Below are positions 50,155 to 58,613 of a stretch of 64,000 nucleotides of DNA, piece after piece. The DNA comes from Mycobacterium sp. 236(2023). Its GTDB lineage: Bacteria > Actinomycetota > Actinomycetes > Mycobacteriales > Mycobacteriaceae. The notes under the pieces were generated by a model. The model was not told the DNA's origin. It ran no database searches and was given only the letters and a program-made list of their open reading frames with translations. The position numbers and the translations under genes were made by a program. Location of the stretch: contig NZ_JARSBP010000003.1 in assembly GCF_029623955.1 (NCBI RefSeq), forward strand, positions 310,001-374,000, in the 5' to 3' direction. Every line of letters starts with the position of its first letter. Positions within the stretch are counted from its first letter, which is position 1.

Positions 50155-51018
50155 GTGAGTACAGAGCTGAAGCTGGGGTACATCGGCCTGGGCAACCAGG
50201 GCGCGCCGATGGCAAAGCGTCTCGCCGACTGGCCGGGCGGGCTCGTCGTCTTCGACGTGCGCACCGAAGCCATGACGCCGCTTGCGGAGCTGGGGGCGAG
50301 TCTGGCGGACAGTGTCGCTGACGTTGCCGCGGCCGATGTCATCAGCGTCACCGTCCTCAACGATGCGCAGGTCCGTGACGTCGTCACCGAGCTCGGCGAG
50401 CACTCCAAGCCGGGCACCGTCATCGCGATCCACTCGACGATCGAGCCGGGAACCGCTCCCGAACTAGCAGAGCAACTGCGGCCTAAGGGTGTTCGGATCG
50501 TCGACGCGCCAGTCAGCGGGGGAGCGGGAGCCGCGGACAAGGGCGAGCTGGCCGTGATGGTCGGGGCCGACGACGAGGCCTATGAACTCGTCAAGCCGGT
50601 GTTCAAGAAGTGGGCGTCGATGGTGGTGCGCGCCGGTGAGCCGGGTGCCGGGACCAGGATGAAGATTGCCCGCAACATGCTGACGTACATCGGGTTCACC
50701 GCGGCCTGCGAGGCTCAGCGGCTGGCCGAGGCCGCGGGCATCGACCTGCAGAAGCTCGGACGTGTAGTCCGTCACAGCGACGCCCAGAGCGGCGGACCCG
50801 GCGCGATCATGTATCGCGATGACACCAAGCCACTCGCGAAGGATCACTTCCTGCACGACATGTTCGTCCACACCCGCGGACTGGCCGAAAAGGACCTCGG
50901 ACTGGCGCTCGCGATGGGTGAGGCGGCCGGGGTCGAACTGCCCTTGGCGCAGATAGCGTTGCGAGATCTGGCCGCCGGACTCGGTGTGCCACACACGTCT
51001 TCGTCGACGAAGGAGTAA
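50155..51018 (+). CDS. 3-hydroxyisobutyrate dehydrogenase-like NAD(P) enzyme (Rv0770-like)
   Basis: 287 aa beta-hydroxyacid dehydrogenase. GYIGLGNQGAPMAKRL is the N-terminal Rossmann loop, IVDAPVSGGAGAADKGEL the substrate-binding signature, and KIARNMLTYIGF holds the catalytic Lys. GTG 50155 has AAGAAGAGAG upstream; a frame from 50098 would overlap the preceding gene. It oxidises a 3-hydroxy acid or reduces a semialdehyde; no precise substrate can be given. Operon aldA-SDR-this gene-CMD is conserved in M. tuberculosis (Rv0768-Rv0771). Confidence 0.9.
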   Translation: MSTELKLGYIGLGNQGAPMAKRLADWPGGLVVFDVRTEAMTPLAELGASLADSVADVAAADVISVTVLNDAQVRDVVTELGEHSKPGTVIAIHSTIEPGTAPELAEQLRPKGVRIVDAPVSGGAGAADKGELAVMVGADDEAYELVKPVFKKWASMVVRAGEPGAGTRMKIARNMLTYIGFTAACEAQRLAEAAGIDLQKLGRVVRHSDAQSGGPGAIMYRDDTKPLAKDHFLHDMFVHTRGLAEKDLGLALAMGEAAGVELPLAQIALRDLAAGLGVPHTSSSTKE

Positions 51019-51023
51019 CCAGC

Positions 51024-51458
51024 ATGGATGAGCTGCGCCGCAAAGGCCTTGACAAGATGAACGAGGTCTACGGCTGGGAGATGCCCAACATCGAGGGCGA
51101 CCCGTACTTCGACCTCACCGTCGACCACCTCTTCGGAACGATCTGGAACAGGCCGGGATTGTCGATGCGGGACAAGCGCATCATGACGCTGACCGCCGTT
51201 GCGGCACTGGGCAACGACGCCCTCGCGGAAATCCAGGCCAATGCTGCGATGCACAACGCGGAGATCACCGGCGACGAACTCAAGGAGATGGCGGTCTTCC
51301 TGACGCAGTACCTGGGCTTCCCGCTCGGCTCCAAGTTCGACGGGGCGGTCAGCAAGGTGATCAAGAAGCGCAAGAAGGCGGCCGAGCGCGGCGAGGATGA
51401 GGACAAGAAGGCCAACGTCGATGCGGCGGTTCAGATGCACTCCGGGGACAAGTCGTGA
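51024..51458 (+). CDS. Carboxymuconolactone decarboxylase-family protein (Rv0771-like)
   Basis: 144 aa. VDHLFGTIWNRPGLSMRDKRIMTLTAVAALG is the CMD helical core and MHNAEITGDELKEMAVFLTQYLGFP the second half. The CxxC of AhpD peroxidases is absent, so it belongs to the non-redox CMD group (decarboxylase or unknown). It ends with a Lys/Glu-rich tail. Stop overlaps the next start (GTGATGAGC). Confidence 0.88.
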   Translation: MDELRRKGLDKMNEVYGWEMPNIEGDPYFDLTVDHLFGTIWNRPGLSMRDKRIMTLTAVAALGNDALAEIQANAAMHNAEITGDELKEMAVFLTQYLGFPLGSKFDGAVSKVIKKRKKAAERGEDEDKKANVDAAVQMHSGDKS

Positions 51459-52681
51459 TGAGCAGGTACGCCGCGCTGTCGCGTGAGGAACTGGCCACGC
51501 TGGTGCCCGAGCTATTGCTCATTGGTCAGTTGATCGACCGGTCCGGGATGGCCTGGTGTATCTCGTCGTTCGGCCGCGAAGAGATGCTGCAGATCGCGAT
51601 CGAGGAATGGGCCGCGTCGAGCCCGCTCTACACGAAGCGCATGCAGAAGGCGCTCAAGTACGAAGGCGTCGACATCTTCACCCTCTTCAAGGGTCTGCAG
51701 CTCGACATCGGCGCCCCGCCGCAGTTCATGGACTTCCGCTACATCGTGCACGACCGCTGGCACGGCGAGTTCTATCTCGACCACTGTGGCGCCCTCCTGG
51801 ACGTGGAGCCGATGGGCGAGGACTACGTCAAGGGCATGTGCCACGACATCGAGGACCCGACATTCGACGCGACAGCGTTGGCCACCAACCGCAAGGCGCA
51901 GGTCCGGCCCGTGCACCGGCCACCGAGGACGCCGTCCGATCAGCATCCGCACTGCCGGTGGACGGTGATCATCGACGAGTCCTACCCAGAGGTCCCCTTC
52001 ATCCCGGAGATGGACATCGTCGCAGCCACCCACGCCCACTCGTGCGAGCTCGACCCAATCGATCCCAATGACGAAGGCAATGCCGACTATTCGGGTGACC
52101 TGCTCGCCGACGTCGACTTCGGCGCCTTCTCGCATTCGGCGCTCGTCCGGATCGCGGACGAGGTCTGCCTGCAGATGCATCTGCTGGTCAAGTCGTTCCA
52201 GATCGCTGTCGAGAAGCGGGCCAAGGACGATGCCGCGCTGGCCCGGTCCATCCGGACCAAGCAGCTGATCGGTATCGCGGGCGTCGCTGCCGGGCGAATT
52301 CACAAGGCGCTCAAGCTGTCGAGCGACACCAAGGGTGCGCTGCGGGTCCTCGAATTGCACCCGCTGCTGAATCCGGCGGCGTATGTCTTCGCCGATGTCG
52401 ATCCTGGATTCGTGCATGTTCGCCGGTCACCGGCCTACGAGGACGAGTCGTGGATCTCACTGATCTCCCCGGTCTCGGACGCACCGCTGCAGGCCATCGC
52501 GCAGGCAGTGGATCCGCATCTGCGTGCGGAAGTCTCGGGCACGGAAACGGATTGGACTGTGCGGTTCATCGAGACCGACACCGCCGCGAAGAAGCTCTCG
52601 GAGGTCGAGGTGACGGAGTTCAGCGGCGGCGCATCCTGGGTGTTCGAGGATAGGAAGTCACTGCCGCTGACCGTGGTTTGA
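51455..52681 (+). CDS. Conserved protein of unknown function, last gene of aldA operon
   Basis: 408 aa, soluble, no signal peptide. I do not recognise the family with certainty. A histidine/cysteine-rich part FRYIVHDRWHGEFYLDHCGALLDVEP (about 92-117) followed by GMCHDIEDPTF could bind a metal; a second part HPHCRWTVIIDESY lies near 165. The C-terminal third (about 270-400) is alpha/beta without motif. It may resemble thiazoline-carboxylate hydrolase-like or V4R-type proteins, but that is only an impression. Overlaps the CMD gene by 4 nt and so belongs to the aldA operon. Confidence 0.7.
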   Translation: MMSRYAALSREELATLVPELLLIGQLIDRSGMAWCISSFGREEMLQIAIEEWAASSPLYTKRMQKALKYEGVDIFTLFKGLQLDIGAPPQFMDFRYIVHDRWHGEFYLDHCGALLDVEPMGEDYVKGMCHDIEDPTFDATALATNRKAQVRPVHRPPRTPSDQHPHCRWTVIIDESYPEVPFIPEMDIVAATHAHSCELDPIDPNDEGNADYSGDLLADVDFGAFSHSALVRIADEVCLQMHLLVKSFQIAVEKRAKDDAALARSIRTKQLIGIAGVAAGRIHKALKLSSDTKGALRVLELHPLLNPAAYVFADVDPGFVHVRRSPAYEDESWISLISPVSDAPLQAIAQAVDPHLRAEVSGTETDWTVRFIETDTAAKKLSEVEVTEFSGGASWVFEDRKSLPLTVV

Positions 52682-52688
52682 GTTTGAT

Positions 52689-52748
52689 CGCGAATGCACG
52701 GTTTCTGATGGAAATCTGCTGATTCCTATCAGAATTCGTGCACTCGCG
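52689..52748. repeat. Long imperfect palindrome between convergent genes
   Basis: CGCGAATGCACGGTTTCTGA (52689-52708) pairs with the segment ending TTCGTGCACTCGCG (52748); arms are about 25 nt with two mismatches and one indel, and the loop is short. It lies 8 nt after one stop and 12 nt before the opposite stop, so it may act as a bidirectional transcript end or be a dispersed palindromic element. Confidence 0.75.
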
Positions 52749-52759
52749 GGGTCTTCTTA

Positions 52760-53185
52760 CTATGCGGGCGAGAGCTCCACGAACCCCTTGCCCAGGGGTC
52801 GGGCGACGACCTCGGCATTCCACGTGACTTCGTGGCCGGCCCCACGCAGGTAGTCACCGCTGATGCCCGCGGCCTTGACCGGAGATCCGTCCTTCTCGAA
52901 GACGAGCAGGCTGGCCTTCGAGTTGTAGATGTCGGCTTTGATGACGGGCGCGCCGACGGTTTCTTCGATGAACTCCCGGTCGCTGAACTCGTGAAACAGG
53001 TGTACCTCGTCCCATTCCCAAGACGTCAGGTCGCGCAGCCGGGCCGGCTCACCCGTGCTGAGCACGCGCTCCAGTCCTGCGTTGAGGCGCTGGTCGTTGT
53101 AGTCGATGTCCATCGATCCCCTCAGCATCGAGCAGCCCGTCACAGCAAGAATGATCAGTAGCACGCAGAGTAGGTGCCGAGCCAT
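52760..53185 (-). CDS. Small lipoprotein downstream of the DUF6973-like gene
   Basis: 141 aa. The leader MARHLLCVLLIILAVTGC ends in the lipobox AVTGC, so the mature protein is anchored to the membrane outer face at Cys18. The mature part is mixed alpha/beta (LTSWEWDEVHLFHEFSDREF, LLVFEKDGSPVKAAGI). It begins 2 nt after the stop of the large secreted-protein gene and is surely co-transcribed. I do not know the family. A membrane-bound partner or immunity protein for the upstream product is one hypothesis. Confidence 0.72.
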   Translation of the reverse strand: MARHLLCVLLIILAVTGCSMLRGSMDIDYNDQRLNAGLERVLSTGEPARLRDLTSWEWDEVHLFHEFSDREFIEETVGAPVIKADIYNSKASLLVFEKDGSPVKAAGISGDYLRGAGHEVTWNAEVVARPLGKGFVELSPA

Positions 53186-53187
53186 GT

Positions 53188-54381
53188 TCAGTAGCCTCCC
53201 GCCGACGTGCCGTAGCCACCCGGCTGGCCGGGATCGTAGATCCCGCCCGGACCTGCGCCCGCCGGCATCGGCGCGAGCCCCGGAACCGTTGCAGCCGTGG
53301 TTGTTCCGGCATCGCCGAGGGCGATGGTGTCGCTCCAGGCGAGCCGCTCACCGCCGGGTGCGATGACGACCGTGTCGCCTTCGTTGACCGATTGCTCGAC
53401 GAGATCGGCGAGTTCTGCTGGGGTGGAGTCGGGATTGTTCACCGCGATCTGGCGGCCTAGCTCGTTGTTGTAGAGATCCATCGCCTCCGCGGTGGCCGGA
53501 TTCTTCGGCAGCCGCTCGTGGGCCGTCGCGAACTCCCGTGTCCACTGCTCGCCGAATCGCTGCGTCATCAACGCATTCCAGTAGGTGTGGCGAAATGCGT
53601 CGGTGTGATTGTCGGCGGTGTCGTCGGCACCGTTCTGTGGTGGGAACCGCACCTTCGCCTCGACCTCGGCGGCTTCCTTGATCTGGTCCATGTCCCGCAT
53701 CTCCAGCGGAGAGAGGTCGTCGAGGATGCGGGCCTCGGCGGCGGTGACGTGTTTGGGGTCGGTCATCATGTTGAACGGCCAGGGCGGTTCCCACTCGCGG
53801 GTCCCGTCAGGGTCTTCAGAAACCTGGTACTTGCGCAGTATCTCGTCGAGCGGGTCCACGGGCGGCGGATTGCCCTGCATCGGTTCGCCTGCCCCGCCCA
53901 GCGCGGAGTACTCGGTGCCGAGCGTGCGAATGCGCTCCGCGATCGTGGCGAGTTCACCATTGGACGAGGTCACGATGTCGGCGACCTCAATGCTGCCCTT
54001 CGCGACTATCGGCAGCAACATCTGTTCTCGGCCAGTGCAATCCGGTACCGAGGCAGCGGCGGCCACCACCCAATCCTTTACCGAATCGAGCTGGCGGCGC
54101 CCCTGGGCGACCACGGCGGCAGAACGATCCACTTCCACACCGATGCGTACGTCGAGCTCAGCCAGCTGGCCGAGACTGCGTGCATGCCGCGCATTTTTGT
54201 CGCCGTAGGCGTCCGCCGCGGCGCCACTCCACAGTTGCCCGGCGGCCGCGGACCGCGTGTCAGCCTCCAGTTGGCGTAGCGCAGAACTGTTGTCGAACGC
54301 CGACCCCGACTCGGGTATGCCCTCCCCGAATGTGGTGCGGGCCTGCGACCACGTCGACAGGAATCCCCCCAGTGCACTCAC
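53188..54381 (-). CDS. Putative type VII-secreted protein with EspA/E-like N-terminus and DUF6973-like domain
   Basis: 397 aa. The N-terminal 150 residues are a long helical hairpin with a W-S-G turn (51-53, QLWSGAAADAYGDKN) as in WXG100/EspA-type substrates; no Sec signal is present. A linker (about 155-205) leads to a C-terminal domain with DNHTDAFRHTYWNALM (258-272; His259, Asp261, Arg264, His265), which I associate with the DUF6973 family. The end is Gly/Pro/Ala rich. A secreted effector or toxin is a hypothesis from the layout. Followed at 2 nt by a lipoprotein gene; no ESX genes are nearby. Confidence 0.72.
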   Translation of the reverse strand: MSALGGFLSTWSQARTTFGEGIPESGSAFDNSSALRQLEADTRSAAAGQLWSGAAADAYGDKNARHARSLGQLAELDVRIGVEVDRSAAVVAQGRRQLDSVKDWVVAAAASVPDCTGREQMLLPIVAKGSIEVADIVTSSNGELATIAERIRTLGTEYSALGGAGEPMQGNPPPVDPLDEILRKYQVSEDPDGTREWEPPWPFNMMTDPKHVTAAEARILDDLSPLEMRDMDQIKEAAEVEAKVRFPPQNGADDTADNHTDAFRHTYWNALMTQRFGEQWTREFATAHERLPKNPATAEAMDLYNNELGRQIAVNNPDSTPAELADLVEQSVNEGDTVVIAPGGERLAWSDTIALGDAGTTTAATVPGLAPMPAGAGPGGIYDPGQPGGYGTSAGGY

Positions 54382-54424
54382 TCGTCCAGCTTAAATCCGG
54401 GCGGGTGGACCCCTGCGCGGCAAT

Positions 54425-55036
54425 TCAGCGCGGCAGAACCGCGTTACCGACCCATCGGCGCAGATACTCACGCAACGCGGGGCCGTGCCGCGGCGGACGG
54501 CCGGGATCGATCACGAATGACTGGATGGTGCGCAGAAGATGCTCGGAGAGCTGCGCGAGATCGGCGTCGTCGAACCCGATTGCCGCCCAGTCGACATCGA
54601 GGCGGCCCACCATGTCCCGCGCGAAGCGCAGCGCGATGTCCGATGTCACCGACTGCACGTGCGTCGACCCGCCGGGGACCATGATCAGGCCGATGTACTT
54701 CTCACGGGGTAGCCACTCCAGCGCGGTGGCGACCGCCTCGGTCACCGCGTCCGTGGGGTCGGTGATGCCCGCCATGCGTGCGGTGAGCCGCTCGAGAAAA
54801 CCATCCACGGCGTGCACCGCCGCCGCGACCAGTAGAGCCTCGGTGCTGGAGAAGTACCGGTACACCGTCTGACGGGTGACGCCCACCGTTCGCGCCACGT
54901 CGGAAATGCTGAAGTCGGCGCCGCGTTCCTCGATGGCCTTGCCCGCAGCCTCGAGGATGCGAGCGACAGCCTCCTCGTCGGAGGCCGGTTTGGCCCCGGA
55001 CCAACCGTGGGTGCGCACGAAGGAACCATAGGCCAC
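54425..55036 (-). CDS. TetR-family regulator downstream of the CYP125-like gene
   Basis: 203 aa from GTG 55036 (VAYGSFVRTHGWSG). DNA-binding domain about residues 25-72: ARILEAAGKAIEERGADFSISDVARTVGVTRQTVYRYFSSTEALL. The remainder is a helical ligand domain ending RRWVGNAVLPR. It follows the P450 gene by 11 nt and is probably in its operon, so it likely responds to a P450 substrate. An inverted repeat CCATACA-n14-TGTATGG upstream of the P450 is a candidate operator. The frame is open much further 5' but overlaps the P450. Confidence 0.85.
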   Translation of the reverse strand: MAYGSFVRTHGWSGAKPASDEEAVARILEAAGKAIEERGADFSISDVARTVGVTRQTVYRYFSSTEALLVAAAVHAVDGFLERLTARMAGITDPTDAVTEAVATALEWLPREKYIGLIMVPGGSTHVQSVTSDIALRFARDMVGRLDVDWAAIGFDDADLAQLSEHLLRTIQSFVIDPGRPPRHGPALREYLRRWVGNAVLPR

Positions 55037-55047
55037 CCAGGCCGGGG

Positions 55048-56280
55048 CTACTTGTAGGAGACCTGCAGGTCTTTCACGCCGTTGATCCAGCCCGATCGGA
55101 GCCGCTGCGGTTCGGCGAGCTTCGAGATGTCGGGGATCTGGTCGGCGATCTCGTTGAACATCAACTTGATCTCCATGCGGGCCAGGTTTGCGCCGATGCA
55201 GAAGTGCGCGCCGTTGCCGCCGAAAGCCAAGTGTGGATTGGGGTTTCGCAGGATGTCGAAGGTGAACGGGTCGTCGAAGACGTCCTCGTCGAAGTTCGCC
55301 GAACTGTAGAACAAGCCGACGCGCTGGCCCTTCCGCACCGTCACCCCGCCGACCTCGACGTCCTCCAGGGCCGTGCGCTGGAAGCAGTGCACCGGCGTGG
55401 CCCACCGGATGATCTCGTCGATCGCGGTCTCGGGGCGTTCCCGCTTGAACAGCTCCCATTGGTCGGGGTTCTCGAAGAACGCGTTCATGCCGTGGGTCAT
55501 CGCGTTGCGGGTGGTCTCGTTGCCGGCCACCGCGAGCAGGATCACGAAGAACGCGAACTCGACCTCGCCCATCGCTTCTCCGTCGATGTCCGCCTGGATG
55601 AGCTTGGTGACGATGTCGTCGGCCGGACAGCGGCGCCGGTCCTCGGCCATGGTGTAGGCGTAACCCATCAGCTCCGCGTTCGCCGTCGTCGGATCGGAGT
55701 CGAAGTCCGGGTCGTCGGTGTTCATGATGGCGTTGGTCCAGTGAAAGAGCTTTTCCCGGTCGTCCTCCGGCACGCCGATCAGATCGGCGATGGCCAGCAG
55801 CGGCAGCGTCATCGCGACGTCGTCCACGAAGTTGCCGCTGTCCTTCTCGGCGGCGGTGCGCACGATCTCACGCGCGGCCGTGGCGAGCTTGTCCTCCATG
55901 CCGCCGATGGCGCGCGGGGTGAACAGTCGCGACACGATCTTGCGCAGGCGGGTGTGTTCGGGGGCGTCGTGGTTGATCAGCAGCGCCTTGGTCAAGTCCA
56001 ACTGCTCGGCCGTGACGCCGTCGGGCAGTCGCATCACCGCGCCCTTGGCGTTGGTGGACCACAGTGCGTTGTTGCGGGAGATCGATTTGATGTCCTCGTG
56101 CCGGGAGATCACCCAGTAGCCGCCGTCGCTGAAGATCGACTCCTCCTGCGCGTTCCACCACACCGGCGCCGTCTTGCGCAGTTCGGCGAACTCGGTGACA
56201 GGGATGCCTTTGAGCAGCACGTCGGGGTCGGTGAAGTCATAACCCTCGGGAAGAAACGGACAGGCGGCGGTCTGGGTCAT
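55048..56280 (-). CDS. Cytochrome P450, CYP125-like
   Basis: 410 aa P450. Opening LPEGYDFTDPDVLLKGIPVTEFAELRKTAPVWW, I-helix AVAGNETTRNAMTHGM, ExxR region DEIIRWATPVHCFQRTAL and haem loop FGGNGAHFCIGANLARME with Cys361 follow M. tuberculosis CYP125A1 closely from memory, including LRSGWINGVKDLQV at the end. CYP125 hydroxylates the terminal carbon of cholesterol/cholest-4-en-3-one. This copy is outside a KstR site and paired with a TetR gene, so it may be a paralogue for another steroid or branched substrate. ATG 56280 has GAGGAGGG 7 nt upstream. Confidence 0.88.
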   Translation of the reverse strand: MTQTAACPFLPEGYDFTDPDVLLKGIPVTEFAELRKTAPVWWNAQEESIFSDGGYWVISRHEDIKSISRNNALWSTNAKGAVMRLPDGVTAEQLDLTKALLINHDAPEHTRLRKIVSRLFTPRAIGGMEDKLATAAREIVRTAAEKDSGNFVDDVAMTLPLLAIADLIGVPEDDREKLFHWTNAIMNTDDPDFDSDPTTANAELMGYAYTMAEDRRRCPADDIVTKLIQADIDGEAMGEVEFAFFVILLAVAGNETTRNAMTHGMNAFFENPDQWELFKRERPETAIDEIIRWATPVHCFQRTALEDVEVGGVTVRKGQRVGLFYSSANFDEDVFDDPFTFDILRNPNPHLAFGGNGAHFCIGANLARMEIKLMFNEIADQIPDISKLAEPQRLRSGWINGVKDLQVSYK

Positions 56281-56320
56281 CGAGATTCCCTCCTCTGTGA
56301 CGTACGGCACTCCTCACTGA

Positions 56321-56348
56321 CCATACACGTGTGCGTCAAGATGTATGG
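56321..56348. promoter_or_regulatory. Inverted repeat in the P450-purD divergent gap
   Basis: CCATACA (56321-56327) and TGTATGG (56342-56348) are perfect 7-bp arms around 14 nt; the left arm also runs into ACACGTGT, a palindrome. It lies 41 nt upstream of the P450 start. Candidate operator for the TetR protein of that operon. Confidence 0.4.
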
Positions 56349-56395
56349 CCGACAAAGTGTGGCCGTGCATGGTGCACCCACTAGGGTTGACGCCT

Positions 56396-57664
56396 GTGCA
56401 CGTCCTGGTAGTTGGATCCGGAGCCCGTGAACACGCGCTGCTGCTCGCGCTGCGCCGAGACCCGGAGGTCGACGCGCTGTCCGTGGCGCCCGGCAACGCA
56501 GGCACATCCTCGGTCGCCGACCAATACGACGTCGACGTGACCTCCGGTGACGCCGTCGTCGCGCTGGCGAAACGACTCGGTGCCGACCTCGTCGTCATCG
56601 GACCCGAGGTTCCGCTCGTACTCGGCGTCGCCGACGCCGTGCGCGCCGCGGGCATCGACTGCTTCGGCCCCACCAAGGACGCGGCCCGCATCGAGGGCTC
56701 CAAATCGTTCGCCAAAGACGTCATGACCGAGGCCGGCGTCCGCACCGCGGGCAGCGAGATCGTCGACAACCCCGCTCACCTCGACGCCGCTCTGGACCGC
56801 TTCGGCCCACCCGCCGACCAAGCTGCGTGGGTGGTCAAGGACGACGGCCTGGCCGCAGGCAAAGGCGTCGTCGTCACCACCGACCGCGACACCGCCCGCG
56901 CTCACGCAGCCGGCCTGCTCGACGCGGGCCACCCCGTTCTGCTCGAGTCGTTCCTCGACGGGCCCGAGGTGTCACTGTTCTGCGTCGTCGACGGCGAGAC
57001 CGTCGTGCCGTTGCTGCCGGCGCAGGACTTCAAGCGGGTCGGCGACGGCGACACCGGGCCGAACACCGGCGGCATGGGCGCCTACACGCCGCTGCCGTGG
57101 CTGTCCCATGCGGTGACGCAGCGCATCGTCGACGAGGTCGTGAAACCCGTTGCCGCCGAACTCGTCCGACGCGGCAGCTCCTTCTCCGGTCTGCTGTATG
57201 CGGGCCTGGCGATCACCTCCAACGGCCCGGCCGTCGTCGAATTCAACTGCCGCTTCGGCGATCCCGAGACCCAGGCGGTGCTCGCGCTCCTGGAGTCGCC
57301 GCTGGGCCAGCTACTCCGCGCCGCCGCCACTGGAGAGCTCGCCGCCCAGCCCGCGCTGCAGTGGCGCGACGGCTCCGCCGTCACGGTCGTGCTGGCGGCC
57401 GAGAACTATCCCGGCCGGCCACGCGTCGGCGACGTCATCCACGGCGCCGACGCCGCGAACGTCCTGCACGCCGGCACCACCCGCCGCGACGACGGAAGCG
57501 TCGTCTCGTCCGGTGGCCGGGTGCTGTCCGTCGTCGGTGTCGGCGATGATCTCGCTGCCGCACGCGAGGACGCGTACGCCATCATGGGCTCGATCCGGTT
57601 GCCCGGCAGTCACTTTCGTCATGACATCGGGCAGGCGGCAGCGGAGGGGCGGATCTCGCTCTGA
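56396..57664 (+). CDS. purD: Phosphoribosylamine-glycine ligase PurD
   Basis: 422 aa ATP-grasp enzyme of purine synthesis. [17 protein letters not shown] opens the N-domain; [21 protein letters not shown] and [16 protein letters not shown] are ATP-binding parts; [24 protein letters not shown] is the family signature; [12 protein letters not shown] the metal site. GTG 56396 is chosen since it begins at the first beta strand and stands 8 nt after TAGGGT (leaderless). The same length and place as Rv0772. Confidence 0.95.
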   Translation: MHVLVVGSGAREHALLLALRRDPEVDALSVAPGNAGTSSVADQYDVDVTSGDAVVALAKRLGADLVVIGPEVPLVLGVADAVRAAGIDCFGPTKDAARIEGSKSFAKDVMTEAGVRTAGSEIVDNPAHLDAALDRFGPPADQAAWVVKDDGLAAGKGVVVTTDRDTARAHAAGLLDAGHPVLLESFLDGPEVSLFCVVDGETVVPLLPAQDFKRVGDGDTGPNTGGMGAYTPLPWLSHAVTQRIVDEVVKPVAAELVRRGSSFSGLLYAGLAITSNGPAVVEFNCRFGDPETQAVLALLESPLGQLLRAAATGELAAQPALQWRDGSAVTVVLAAENYPGRPRVGDVIHGADAANVLHAGTTRRDDGSVVSSGGRVLSVVGVGDDLAAAREDAYAIMGSIRLPGSHFRHDIGQAAAEGRISL

Positions 57665-57667
57665 CGG

Positions 57668-58519
57668 TTAAGTCGTCAGGATCGGGGCCATCCAGCTCAG
57701 CTCCGAGCTCAGTTGCGACGACCAGTACGACGCGTTGTGTCCGCCGGGTGAGAAGCCGCCCGCAGGCGGTGCCGGGAGCTGCGCGATGAACTGTTCGGTG
57801 GCCGAGGCGAAGGGATCGTCGAACCCGCAGTCGATGCGCAATGGAATGCCGTTGAGCCCCGCCAGCCCCCACACGCTGTTGGCCTCGTAATCCTCTGCGC
57901 CGTCGAACGCGCCGGGAGCCGCGGCGCCCGGTGACGTCCACAGCGCGGGGCTGACGGCACAGATCGCCGCCGTGCGGGCCGCGCCCAGACGGGATCCGAG
58001 CAACATGGCGCCGTAACCGCCCATCGACCAGCCCAGAAACGCCACCCGCGACGTGTCGATGTTGTGCTGGGCGAGCAGCGGAAGGAACTCGTCGAGCACC
58101 ATCGCGCCCGAATCGTCACCGGACGCGCGACGGTGCCAGTAGCCGTTGCCGCCGTCCACCGCGGCGATCGCGAACGGCGGCAGCCCGGCGCCGACGGCGT
58201 CGGCCAGAAACTGCTCGACACCCATCGACATGACGGTGTTCGCCGACGAGTCCTTGCCGTGCAGCAGGATCACTGCGCGCAACGGCGTGGTCTGGCCCGG
58301 CGGACGCGCCAGCGCCCAGTTGGTCACCGCACCCGCGCGGGCCGCCGAGGCGAACGCTCCGGACTCGTATGTCGATGCCAGCGGTGCGGGTGGTTCCGCT
58401 GAGGCCTGTGCGGCGGTCAACGCGGATACACCGGCGGCTCCGGCCGCCGTCGCGAGCCCCGCACGCAGACCGAGCGACAAGATCTCCCTACGGTTGAGCG
58501 TCGGCATGCGCGTCATCAT
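57668..58519 (-). CDS. Tat-exported esterase, alpha/beta hydrolase (Rv0774c-like)
   Basis: 283 aa. The N-terminus LNRREILSLGLRAGLATAAG has a twin arginine followed by a hydrophobic stretch and AQASA cleavage, a Tat signal. The nucleophile is Ser in FLGWSMGGYGAMLLGS (G-x-S-x-G); HGKDSSANTVM forms the oxyanion region; GFSPGGHNASYWSSQL holds the catalytic His. An esterase-D/antigen-85-like hydrolase acting outside the membrane is expected. I use ATG 58519 (MMTRMPTLNRRE); ATG 58516 and 58507 are possible. Convergent with purD at 3 nt. Confidence 0.85.
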   Translation of the reverse strand: MMTRMPTLNRREILSLGLRAGLATAAGAAGVSALTAAQASAEPPAPLASTYESGAFASAARAGAVTNWALARPPGQTTPLRAVILLHGKDSSANTVMSMGVEQFLADAVGAGLPPFAIAAVDGGNGYWHRRASGDDSGAMVLDEFLPLLAQHNIDTSRVAFLGWSMGGYGAMLLGSRLGAARTAAICAVSPALWTSPGAAAPGAFDGAEDYEANSVWGLAGLNGIPLRIDCGFDDPFASATEQFIAQLPAPPAGGFSPGGHNASYWSSQLSSELSWMAPILTT

Positions 58520-58613
58520 CGCATCGAATCCTGGGGGCGTGCCGCCCGCACCGGGCTGAACAAAGCCTGGTGATTCGCCGAAAGCCCGATGCCGAAACCC
58601 CGTGGCTGGCAGC

